From Pseudoscleropodium purum (Eukaryota > Streptophyta > Bryopsida > Hypnales > Brachytheciaceae): 64,000 nucleotides of DNA. Below, piece after piece: positions 49,343 to 59,759 of the stretch (positions within the stretch are counted from its first letter, which is position 1; the number at the start of each line of letters is the position of its first letter). The position numbers were made by a program, and so were the translations under genes. The notes under the pieces were generated by a model. That model saw only the letters and a program-made list of their open reading frames with translations, was not told where the DNA came from and did not search any database. The stretch covers positions 10,170,501 to 10,234,500 of the forward strand of contig OZ017796.1 in the NCBI GenBank assembly GCA_963969395.1, written 5' to 3'.

Positions 49343-52300
49343 ACAAATGCTAGATTTTATAACATTTGTAAGAAGGCAATTGGACAACCAATTTTCAGTT
49401 AGAAAAATTAATTGGACAGACTATAGCTTTGAAATGGATCCACCCTAGCTCTTATTCCATCCATTGGCAAAAGTATGAATCAATATGTAACAAATCTTAT
49501 TATACTCCCACATTATCAAAAATCCATTTCAGAACCTCTTACTTTCCATTTCAAAGCTTTTTGTAGCAATTGCTTGAAGAAGAGGGTAGCAACTAGAGCC
49601 TACTACTATATAACTTGACAAGTATAACGCATTCTTGAAATTGCAAAGAGACTCTACTAAAGTAACATTCATTGCATTATTTTATTCATTTCAAAACATT
49701 GTTGTGCACATCACTCTACTTAAGCATTGACCTCACAATAACACTAGCATGTGAGCCCAAAAGGGCAAGCTTACAAGTCTTGAGCCTAGGTGTAAGTAGG
49801 TATTCTACAACCATTGAAGTTGCCCATAACATACGTAATATAGGAACCCTGTGACCATAGAAGGTGCTTATAATATACATACCTATAACATAAACACCTA
49901 TATCATAAACATTCTATAACCATAAAAGGTGCTTAAGCTCTAAATCTCATGGGCTTAAGATCCTGGGCTTACATGCTAGCAACCTTCTTGATCTCATAGC
50001 CTATTCCATTTATTACTAGAAAATTTTATTTCTAACTCATGCTTTTTTACTACATTGATTATTTGTGTTGTTTCTACCAAGCCATTCCCATTGCAAACTG
50101 CAAATTTTGAAATTCATCACTAACATTCATGGAAATTTGATATAAATATTCTTAAATGGTTTCTTTGTATCCTTAAATGTTTTTTGAAATTTTGCAATGT
50201 TTTGACTACTATATATCTATTGAACCCATATAGTCTAAAATACATACACTAGTAGAAGTTTACACTAAAAAAACATTCCAAATGATGGTTTTAATTTAAA
50301 TTTGTATTATTTTAAACACAATTGTGTTAGTTTCAAAGTAGATTTAATACAAAAAGATTAGCTAGAATGTGTAGATTTGTACTAGTGGTAATTGCTAGTG
50401 AAAATCAATACAACAATTAACCTAGTCCAAGATTATAATCTTTACATAGAAAATTTGTGTTTTGAAATTTACTTCAATTTCCAACAAAATATAAATGCAA
50501 CTACAACATATCTTATGGTTGTTTCATTGTATCCCAAGGAACAATTTTCAATTTCTAACAAAGTAGATGCAACTACAACATATCGTACGGTTCTTTCACT
50601 GTATCCCTAGGAACAATTTTCAATTTCTAACAAAGTAGATGCAACTACAACATATCGTATGGTTCTTTCATTGTATCCCAAGGAATAATTTTCACTATCA
50701 ATAATCATCAATCATTTTTCCACTTTCCAAGATTCCCCCTTTATTTTGTTAATGCATTTGGGTGCTTAGAAGTTAGGCACATTTTATATTTGATATGAAT
50801 TTTCTTTATATTTTCTTTAAAAATTCATTAGAATTTCAAAATTAAATGAAATAATCTGAAAATTTTAGAATACTTACAAAAACATGCAATTGCATCTTTG
50901 AAAAATAAAATAAATAAACCCAATATATGAAAAAATGGAAAACACAAAGCAATGAAATTTTAGTTTTTTTCCCTAGTCATAGGATCCGTCTTTTAAGGAT
51001 TAACACTAGAAGGACAAATTGATGACCACTAATTTCAAGCCTCATTGTCTATTATTTAGAGTGCTACCAATTTGCAACTAGATATGAATGAAAAAAATTA
51101 TATTTATTTTTCAAAGATCAAATCGTATATCTACAACAAATCTTAAATTTTTTAAATTTTTTTGGAAAAATTTGAAATTATTGTGAATTTCTTATGAAGG
51201 AATTGAAGAAAATTCATATGAGGTTTAAAATATAATTAAAAAAATATGAATATTTTTTAGTATAGATTTATATTATAGTATGTAACATTGTGGTATTATC
51301 CAAAGTTATTGAGTCACTTTAATATTAGAAAATCAATAAACCATGGTCATAGATTCAAAGTTCATATTGCTATAAAGTATTGAAATTTAAGAATAATTCA
51401 AAATTTTAAATTGGAGTTAAAATTGCAGTTGACAATCCTCATTTCATTAATTGAATTCAAATTCAATAAATATCATTTTTATAGCTAAAATTCACATTAA
51501 AGGTAAAAAGCAAGAAATGGCCAAAATGCACCACAATGGTGATCTGTGGATTATCCCTTAAATGCTAATGAGGATGTTTTTTGTTTGATGGATGATAAAG
51601 AATCCTTCTAGTAGGTTAGAAGTGCAAATACGCGTCCTCAAAATTATGTTGCAAAAAGGGGAGATCTTTTATAGTAGTTTGACTTCCAATGAGTACTTTT
51701 GCAATTTTTTAAGCATATAATTCACATGGTAAAGAAAGGAATGATTTCCATAGTCACCAGTATGCCATATTTAACTACTTTTGGACTTTAGGGGGAATCT
51801 TGGACTATGCCATGGTACAATTGATCGGGAGCTCCCCTAATATTTGGATTTTGGAGTCTTGAACTCCTTAAAAAGTAGATGCAAGGGGTGTTTAGGTATG
51901 AAAAAGGGACAAGAAAATCTAATTGCTGTGACAAAGCACCCAAACTGCGTGTGCTTGTATGTAATAATTAAGATGAATGACCAAGAGATTTCCCAATGAA
52001 AGACATTTTGAATATAGTGTAATCTGAAGTGTTGTCCTAAAGCACTGAATACCAAAATTTGGCAGCTTAAAAAACCATAAGCATGAATATTGTGTTTCCA
52101 CACAAAATTAAAGATTAGGAGATCTCTCAGTGGAAAACCCACCAATTCATATACCGATAGAACATAAAATTGTGAAGACCATTGCACTTATAGTCATTTG
52201 ATATAGTTAATTCAAACTTTGAAGTAATGGATTTTGAAGATATTCACTACATTTTTCTCATGAGACTACAAGAAATAAAACATACACTCGGGAGATTTCT

Positions 52301-52700
52301 AGATATAATATTTACTACATTACGTTACTTCAAAGAATATATACAAATGACAAGGTAAAATAATGCATTTAGAAGGCTTAGAATGAGACTTGAAGGTAAC
52401 TTATAGTGAAAGTGCGTTCACTACATTTTACTCATAGCTATATTAAACAAAAAAACTAGCATGTGCTTATAAAATCAAATGTGTTTGTACTATTCAAACT
52501 ACTCCACTACATTGACGGGTTTTCTACCAATAGTTAGCTCCTTCCTTATATAGTAGGGACACTAAAACTCAAAAGGATCTACATCTTCTCCACTTGTATG
52601 CACGGTTCTACTACACAAGTAACTGGCAATTAAGAGGATCTACCTCAAGGTGTACAATAGTTTGATTCCATAGATTGTGGCGCACTATAAGGCTTCCTAA
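49343..52700. other. AT-rich spacer
   Basis: No gene recognised apart from the 72-bp tandem array listed separately. A few GGAGATC words (for example near 51657, 52115 and 52290) belong to the motif described for the FCP1-like locus. Confidence 0.4.
50474..50694. repeat. 72-bp tandem array, three copies
   Basis: The word GCAACTACAACATAT recurs at 50497, 50569 and 50641, exactly 72 bases apart, inside well-conserved units. Copies 2 and 3 are most alike. Confidence 0.8.
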
Positions 52701-52708
52701 TATAAGAT

Positions 52709-52990
52709 TTAGCAATCATGACAATTTGGATAGAGGTTGCTCATGGTAGGGTGGTCAACATCAGCAATATAAAGAAAGCCTTTCAAAGTATCTGGTAGGA
52801 GAAGACGCTGAAGAAGCATAGACAAAGTCCAAATATGCATGGACGACCACAGACCATACATAGTGTATTCAACTAAGTACTTAATGAAGCCACGGAAACC
52901 ATGAGGTACGTCAATATTTTGGGGAAGATCCAAAACACCGTCCTCAATGCAAAGAGCACTTGTCAAAACAATGAGCAATACCTTCTGCAA
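52709..52990 (-). pseudogene. Second FCP1-like HAD phosphatase remnant
   Basis: The frame contains 'KVLLIVLTSALC' where plant FCP1-like proteins have a LLxxLDLNGLL motif I (the DxD nucleophile pair is lost), then 'YTMYGLWSSMHIWTLSMLL', a good match to motif II (W-S-S). It continues to 'HPTMSNLYPN'. It lies just downstream of the larger HAD locus on the same strand, suggesting a diverged tandem copy or a duplicated domain. Catalytically dead as read. Confidence 0.4.
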
Positions 52991-53699
52991 ACAGGAATCT
53001 CAAGGCGGAAGTCAATTTCTGGAAGACAAGAAAACTACCAAACAGTGGGAGATCTCTCTATAAAAGGAAAAACTCCAAATAGAAGATCTCCTAATAAATA
53101 AACACTAAAAGGTGGATTCTCCATGATATGCATGTCTATCACAATACCTTAGCTAATCATTTCCCAATTCCATTACTTGAGGACAATAGACCAAACAAAA
53201 GAATTTGCTATGATGACTTACAATCTACCAAAACCGAAGTTAAGCAAAAAAGCTGCGATTGTAGAACTTGTATGTTGTGGCTATTATTCCAAAAGCTTTA
53301 AAGTGATCATTAATAATTTTTAATACTACTATAGTTATGCTAATGTACATGGTCTAAGAGACTTAGAGGATTAATATACTTTCAAAATCAATTGTCGTTA
53401 AATCTAATCGTGGAATCCCACAAAGTAGAACAAAAAATTAAAGTCCAAAGATCACATACACTTCATAAAATCTGTGAATATGCAATCCACAGTACAAATC
53501 AATGAGGACAATGACCAAGACCCATCAGAATTTATGGAAATATGAATGCTTGGAAAAAAATAATGTTTGAGCTATTATAAAATTTACACTTTACAATATT
53601 GTAAGGTAAAGACCATATGCCTACATTTACAATATGAACACATCAGAAGGAACTACTTGATCGTTGTTACATGCCAAGTCTTGTACCAAGTCCCCCATC

Positions 53700-54490
53700 G
53701 GGAGATCTTCTGATAAACGAATGCGCGGACATCACCTACTCCGACATGGTTCCCTTCAAGACCAAATACCCCTTCTTTGACATAGTGTTCACCAGACATT
53801 GATTGCCAAACAATGGATGATTCTTCACATATTGTGGTACGACTTCATTTGATTTGAAGAGACCATCAAGCCAAGGCAACAAATGCACAAGGAAGTACGA
53901 GTCGTTTGATTCACTATGGAAGGGTCAAGGGAAAACAACGCTGTGTTCATCATTCATGAGGTTCTTAATAGGATTGTTGTCAATGAAAAGAATGTTTTCT
54001 AATGAAGACAATCCAGCAAAGTTTGCAAATATCGCTAGTTTTTTCTGGAAGAACAGCTTATTTGGTGTAGTGGGTGCCCTCTATGAAGATTGTTTGCACG
54101 TGTCTTGAAAAAAGGTTACAACATCTCTCATAGAAAACAAAGCACCTTTGAGGACAATGTCCAACAACTGGTCTAGATACTTCAGCGAAACACTACTCCA
54201 AAAAGCAACATCCGCCTTCCTCCTAAGCCAATTTAGAAAATCAGTGACACTTGGTTGGCGCTAGATATTAGGTCTATTGTGTAGAAAACTTCTATGAAAT
54301 AGAACACCATTTAAATCAAGGACCACTGTATACTTTCGGATAGGTACTTCATTTAAAGTCCTTGGAGGGGGTGCATCTTGACCAGCATAGTCTGCAACAA
54401 TCGTCAACAACAATTTGTTAGACAAAAGTGTCATGGAAAACGTCAAAATGAAATGAAGTTCACAAGAATTATAGTGTGTCACCTTAAACA
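53700..54490 (-). pseudogene. FCP1/NIF-like HAD phosphatase domain, C-terminal part of a large decayed locus
   Basis: After an acceptor at about 54458 the frame reads 'DAPPPRTLNEVPIRKYTVVL' and motif I 'LDLNGVLFHRSF' (the LDLNG form is typical of plant FCP1-like HAD proteins). Next are motif II 'VAFWSSVSLKYLDQLL', 'LFFQKKL', motif IV 'LFIDNNPIKNLMN' (second Asp changed to Asn), then 'LLPWLDGLFKS' and 'YVKNHPLFG'. These proteins act on phosphoserine/phosphothreonine, classically the RNA polymerase II tail. All lie in one frame with TAG at 54261, 54081 and 53736 and TGA at 53925 (lowest coordinate of each codon). Full domain length is kept despite the stops. Confidence 0.65.
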
Positions 54491-54789
54491 CCTTTGTCAA
54501 CATCCTCCTTGACGACCTCTACACCTTTTGTAGAAGAGCTCGCCCCATGTACCAACTCCAATGCCTGTGTATCATGGTCAATGGACTTGTGAAAAAGGCT
54601 TTTGTAAAGAAATTGGTTTGCCTCCTATACCACTTGAATATGCCGCACATTTTAAGTTAAACATCTCTAACTATCATAACTTAATTTTGGACATTCCAAA
54701 AAAACTTCGAACCTTTTCTTGTTAGTAAGCCTCTCTGTGTTAGTATATGCAGGGTGAGGTTCAACTTTCAATGGATTCACCTTTGGAAC

Positions 54790-55910
54790 CTAGACTCAAG
54801 GCTCATTTGATTCAAGTCAATTAACATATCCTCCAAGACATTCTCCGTCATGTCATGAGGAAGAACGACATTTGGATTTTGAAGCAATAGAAGATCTCCT
54901 TTTGTAGCCCCTCCTATTTTTTCATGAAAGGGACTATTCAATGCCAAGGGGATTGTTCTATCTCCTGAAAGATCTATAACAGGCTTGGGAGTCTACTGTG
55001 TGCCAACGACTGTCTCACTGCTATGAGAAGAAATTCGACTAGGTGCATCTCCTACAGCACATGAGACCAAAATTGCCACCGCCTTGCTTGACTCCAATGT
55101 ACCTCCAACCTCCTTCAATGCTATCACATGTGAAGACAAATCATTGCAGGCCATATCCTCTATAGGAGATAGTCTTCACTTCTCAAAAGTAGTGGCGCCT
55201 TGAAAGGTCAGATTAAGTGCTTGCTTTAACCTAGTCTCCTTGCATCTAGACTGCTATTCAATACTCTTTGCAAATGATTCAACTTCCACAACGTGCACAG
55301 TCTCTTTTTCGATGGCTGAATTAGATTGTGAAGGACTATGCTACGTTGGTGATGGATCCTCCAATTGAGGAAGAGGTAGCACTTGCTTTGTAGACATTTT
55401 TTGCAACATTAAAGGTAGACATTCAATTCAAGTAAGGTATTACCTACACATGAATAGTCAAGGAAAAATTGACATCCGAGGATCTCCGAATAGAAAGTAG
55501 AGGTGACAAACCTTCTTGACAAGAGGGGCAATGATGGTGTCGTTGCTCTTTGAGGAGTACCTTGCACGATAGTCCTCTTTTGTTGATACTCGCCCACTAA
55601 CATATTCAATTGAAATGTCATCATTGTGGTCATCTCCATGGTCATGAACAAGGTCGTATTTATGGTCTTGTGGAGGATCATCATAACCCTTGTTACAGTC
55701 CTATTTCCTATCGTCGTCATCACCCTCTTTGCAGTCGTCACAGCTGTCATGATAGTCATCCTGTGCATCATCGTTTAAGCCTTCCTTATTAAGGTCCTTT
55801 TCCTCCCCCCCTACATCATTGAAATCATTTTTGTAGAGGAAGTCGTCCCAAATTTGCCTTCCAACCATCACTGCGTTTGCTCGATCCTCTTTGCTATCTA
55901 CAATTTTCAA
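54790..55910 (-). pseudogene. Acidic and Ser-rich linker exons of the FCP1-like locus
   Basis: Two coding-like exons. 55910 to about 55510: Asp-rich ('DDYHDSCDDCKEGDDDD'), with TAG at 55701. 55397 to about 54790: a 200-codon frame from an ATG, Ser/Glu/Val-rich, with TAG at 55341, 55254 and 54993 and TGA at 55176, ending at a donor-like AAG|GTGAAT. Between them is a short intron carrying one GGAGATC...GGATG motif. Function unknown; this probably links the N-terminal domain to the HAD domain. Confidence 0.5.
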
Positions 55911-56459
55911 AACCTTGCAGTTGCTCCTCTAAAAGATATCAAAAAAGAGGAGTTAGTGCAAAGGACAAAAATAATAGAGTAACCAAGGTCATCATCAAAA
56001 GATCTTTGGATCTTGAAATGCCAATACATTCATAATGGTTTAGGGAGAAGTTCTATGGCATACCAATTTAAGGTATGTAAACTCTAGTTTGCCTTTCACA
56101 TTTACTATGACCATGTTTTTAGTTATGTGATTACCAAAAATTTCAACCGCCACGGCAATGGAAAACCAAGGCATTGGTCGACGCCTAGAGCAAGTTTACA
56201 TTTCCTCCATGTCTTGAGACCGGTACCTAGCTTGAAAAGGTTTAGGCCCTGTGAAGAATCTATGGAAGCAGGTCTAGCCATCCCAGTCCACTTCGTACGC
56301 AAAGAAAAACAAGAAAGAAATTGTAATTTGACTGACTTGGAGCCACTGTAGGAAAACCATCTGTCTTGTCTAGAATGTAATTTATGACATGCCAATCCCA
56401 GACCCTAACTTTAGCCTCTTCCTGCCGTTTTTGCAAGTGACAGAGAACATTGTGGAATT

Positions 56460-57434
56460 CCTATGCATTAGTGATAAGTACTATAGGTGACCGGGCTTCG
56501 ACCTCTCCTTCACTTTGATTCCAATATTCGAGGGTGTCAAACACTCTCTTCAATTTATGACTCTCCAGTCTCATTGCTTGCACTCTGGCATTCGTGACCT
56601 TAAAAAGGAACCCAAAATACATATGCATCTTCCCCTCACTACGCCATGACTTGATTGAGAAATCCGCAAGAATATTGCTAATGTCCTAGGTCCGATTATC
56701 CAGAATTTTGCAGCAAAATTCCGCTTCAAACTCTAGACAATTGACCGTCTCTACAGTTTCCTCACCATGGGCGTTCATGAAGCGCTCCCACATGGATATC
56801 ACCAAGTCTGGAAGGTTATCCGGGTCAGATGTTTTGGTCAAGGCCTTTGTTCGCCCTTCTAACCATTCCTTTCCAAGCTCTTATCTACCTACAATTCTAA
56901 TTCCGCATGGGTGATTTTCTTCTTTGCTGCAAATTCGTCAAATTCTTCAGCTGCATACGGGTAGTACTTTGGCTTTTTATTCGAAAGTGGATGTCCCAAG
57001 TAGTGAGACATCAACTCATTCTTCATGGTCCGAATCTTTTTCTCCCTAGCTCCAGATTCTTGGAGTGAGATTAGTTGCTTCCCCATGATGTCCCTCATGA
57101 TCTTTGTGTTCTTTACGCAAACAGTTCCCTTTTCAACCAAGCCCACCAAGTAGTTGACGTCTTTAGCTCGAAGTCCATATAGTGGTTTCAAGTCCTGTGC
57201 CATGAACAGCTTCCGCTTTGCCTTTGAATCAGGACCTATACCATCTAGAAGTTCATAATTGAGGAATCTCTCCTCTATCTTAAACCACTGGTTCACGTCA
57301 TTGTCATTTTTCATGAAGAGGAGTGGGACTCTAACTTCGGGATTGTCCTTGGTATTGCTCTTCCCACTAGCAAAGATTGTAGACATCACTGGATAAAATG
57401 CCTGTAGTGCGATTACAGGACATCAAATACTTGC
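56460..57434 (-). pseudogene. Middle exon of the FCP1-like locus, unknown domain
   Basis: Starts at an acceptor (57435-57436) and reads 'CPVIALQAFYPVMSTIFASG' after an in-frame TGA at 57423. A long Lys/Glu-rich helical stretch ('NDVNQWFKIEERFLNYELL') runs to TAG at 56889 and again at 56859. The frame then changes by one near 56850 and continues ('LVISMWERFMNAHGEETVE', 'GKMHMYFGFLFKVTNARV') with TAG at 56686. I do not recognise the fold. The reading frame is well kept between the stops. Confidence 0.5.
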
Positions 57435-57659
57435 CTAGGATATGAGATCACTCATTGATCATTGCGGTCATGTAGAGATCTTTCGTTGATCACCATTGGC
57501 ATGTGATCATCCAGAAATCTCTCGTTGATGAGAATAGGCACGAGGTCATCCGGTGATCTCCCGTTGGTCATTGTATACTTCATATATCAATATGAATCTA
57601 ATAGCAATTGTGAATTCAAATTGTCTGTGAATTGACAAAGCAAATGGAGTTGAACTTAC
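57435..57659 (-). repeat. Intron built largely of a ~39-bp GGAGATC repeat
   Basis: A 225-bp intron with donor AAC|GTAAGT and acceptor TCCTAG. On the coding strand it holds about four diverged copies of GGGAGATCaCCGGATGAcC, spaced 31-39 bases, the same core as the 59.2-kb minisatellite. Confidence 0.6.
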
Positions 57660-58966
57660 GTTGTACTCGATTGAGCGTGGTCTTCCACCATAGGAAGGTT
57701 GCGGTTTTCTCATGTCCATCTACTTTATATGCATGTGCCGGAGCTATTGCATGATGCTCTATTCCTTTTGTTCACCAACAATGTTCTGGTTGAACGACTT
57801 TGATAGGTGTACGATGTCATTTTTTTTTAAGTCATATTTCTGCCATATCAGAATTATGTTGAACGTGGATGCAAACGCTTTGTCACTATCTAGGATATCG
57901 CCTTTCTCAGTGAGTTCCTTGTGGGCTTCCATAGTGAATTGCCCTCCAATGATGTAGTAGTGCAACTTCTCAATTAGGCTTGTCTTCTTTGGGAGCAAGT
58001 TCTAGAACGCAACCTTCTCGTTTGGACCGTATAGACCTTGCTTTAGGGGCAAAACAGTAATGTATTTGTTCTCCGATACGTAGTCAACGTCTACAAGAAT
58101 TTGGTTGCAAATCTTCTTTAGCCGACTCCTTTCGATTCCTTTGTAAACAAGTCTTCCAAGAGGAGCTTTATGTAGGTACTTGTAGTGCATACGCATCACT
58201 TTCCCGTTTACATTAGTAAGTGGCTTTTTCCCCCACTTGTACAATGGCGTGAAGGTGTTCTTGTACAATTTGTTCATGGCCTTGATCTCTGTTGCGCTGA
58301 GCTTGTTAACTTCTACATCTATCATGTTGACAATTCTATGAATAGTTAGTGGCGGGGCACCTTTGTCCTTTTTGCCTTTCTTGTCTGCCTCAACTTGCTC
58401 CTTATCTCCTAGTGCTCCCCCAATGGATTTTCTTTTTGCACCCTTTTCTTGGCAGGAAAAGGCTTCAGCATTTGACTTGTAACTGCTGTACAGATGGAGT
58501 AGATTGGTGCCGTTGCTCATCAATGATGTCCCATTCATTGCTTATTTCAATAGGATTCTGAAAGTGGGAGTTGTCTTGGCTATTCAATAGTCCCTCGCGT
58601 GTGATAGTCACACATTTCCAAGCTCATTTTTCCATAATCAAGGATGAATCCATATCTGATTGATTCATCGGCTTTGGGAATTAGCTCTTCAATCACTAGA
58701 AACGCAGTTGCGTCATCTAATCCTTGCACCTCTAACACGTCTAGTCTTGTCGTAGCGTGACTCTTTCCCAAGTACTGCAGTTTGGGACATATAACAACTT
58801 TTCTGTCTGCGACATCCACCCACTCCATATCCCATGCTGTCACTTTCTTATCACATTGGAATATCGTTGCTAGGAAAAAGTTTCCATTGTACTGGAATGT
58901 ATGCACCATCTTGTTGACAAACGATGAGAGCCTTCTTGGTGAATATTCACCGGGCCAGTTCTTCAT
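57660..58966 (-). pseudogene. N-terminal exon(s) of the FCP1-like locus, possible ParB-like motif
   Basis: First part, 58966-58580: 'MKNWPGEYSPRRLSSFVNKM' and a beta-rich stretch ('VTAWDMEWVDVADRKVVICP'). Second part, from 58538, one base out of frame with the first: a Lys-rich linker, 'LVYKGIERSRLKKICNQIL', then 'LHYYIIGGQFTMEAHKEL', whose G-G-Q-x-T-x-x-A-x-K pattern recalls the GxxR/GGQHT box of ParB/Srx-fold nucleases (weak). TAG codons interrupt one frame at 58002, 57759, 57744 and 57720; across the last three the text reads smoothly if TAG is read as Gln. It ends at a clean donor at 57660. Family not recognised. Confidence 0.5.
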
Positions 58967-59220
58967 AATGCTACCACTGCAAAATGTGATATGGATCTAT
59001 TTAGAGACATCCCCATGAAATGATTTTAGTAGAACTCTACATTGGGTTGCTGTCATCCGAAGATCTCCTATTGACACTCACTGACATACTAATCCCAACA
59101 AGGTGGTAAACATGAGGCATTTTGTCTTGTTCTGTAACAAATTATTGTACTTTAGTATTGAATGACTAACTTGAGAGTGCATTACTTTGATAGGGTACAA
59201 TTTTGAGTTCAGTTTCTATT

Positions 59221-59735
59221 GGGAGATCTCTTGATGACTAACTTGAGAGTATATAATCTTGAATTTGCTTTAGCATAAACAGTTCTAGTATAGTGGGAGA
59301 TATTCCAGTGATTATTTAACTGAAGGGTGATTTATGAGACTGGTTATACTATATTGGGAGATCACGCGAGGATAATCTGGAGAAGGCTTTACTATGATTC
59401 CTTGAAGTGCATCAGGAGATTTTCTAATGATTAACTTCATAGTGGCATATTAGGATTGGTTATAATGTATTGGGAGATCTCCGGATGATTAACTTGAGAT
59501 GACTTTACTAGGGCCTCTAGCATTGTATTGGAAGATCTCCCAATAATTTGCTTTCTAGTTCTTCACTAGGACTAGTTATTTTGAATTGGAAAATCTCCAG
59601 ATGTTGAACTCCCCATTGTTGTACTACAATTTTTTATATTCTATTGGAGAATCTCCTAATAGAATCATCTAACCTTAAACCAAGTCAATTTTTAGTTTAC
59701 GGTTTCAATAATTTCTAGTTACTATCGGGAGATTT
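59221..59735. repeat. 58-bp minisatellite with GGGAGATCTCC core
   Basis: GGGAGATC-type cores at 59221, 59295, 59356, 59414, 59472, 59530, 59588, 59646 and 59727: five consecutive steps of exactly 58 bases, flanked by steps of 74, 61 and 81. Copies are diverged (best TATTGGGAGATCTCCGGATG). It lies 250 bases upstream of the FCP1-like locus start. Confidence 0.8.
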
Positions 59736-59759
59736 TCTCATGGTTCTTATACAAATTAT

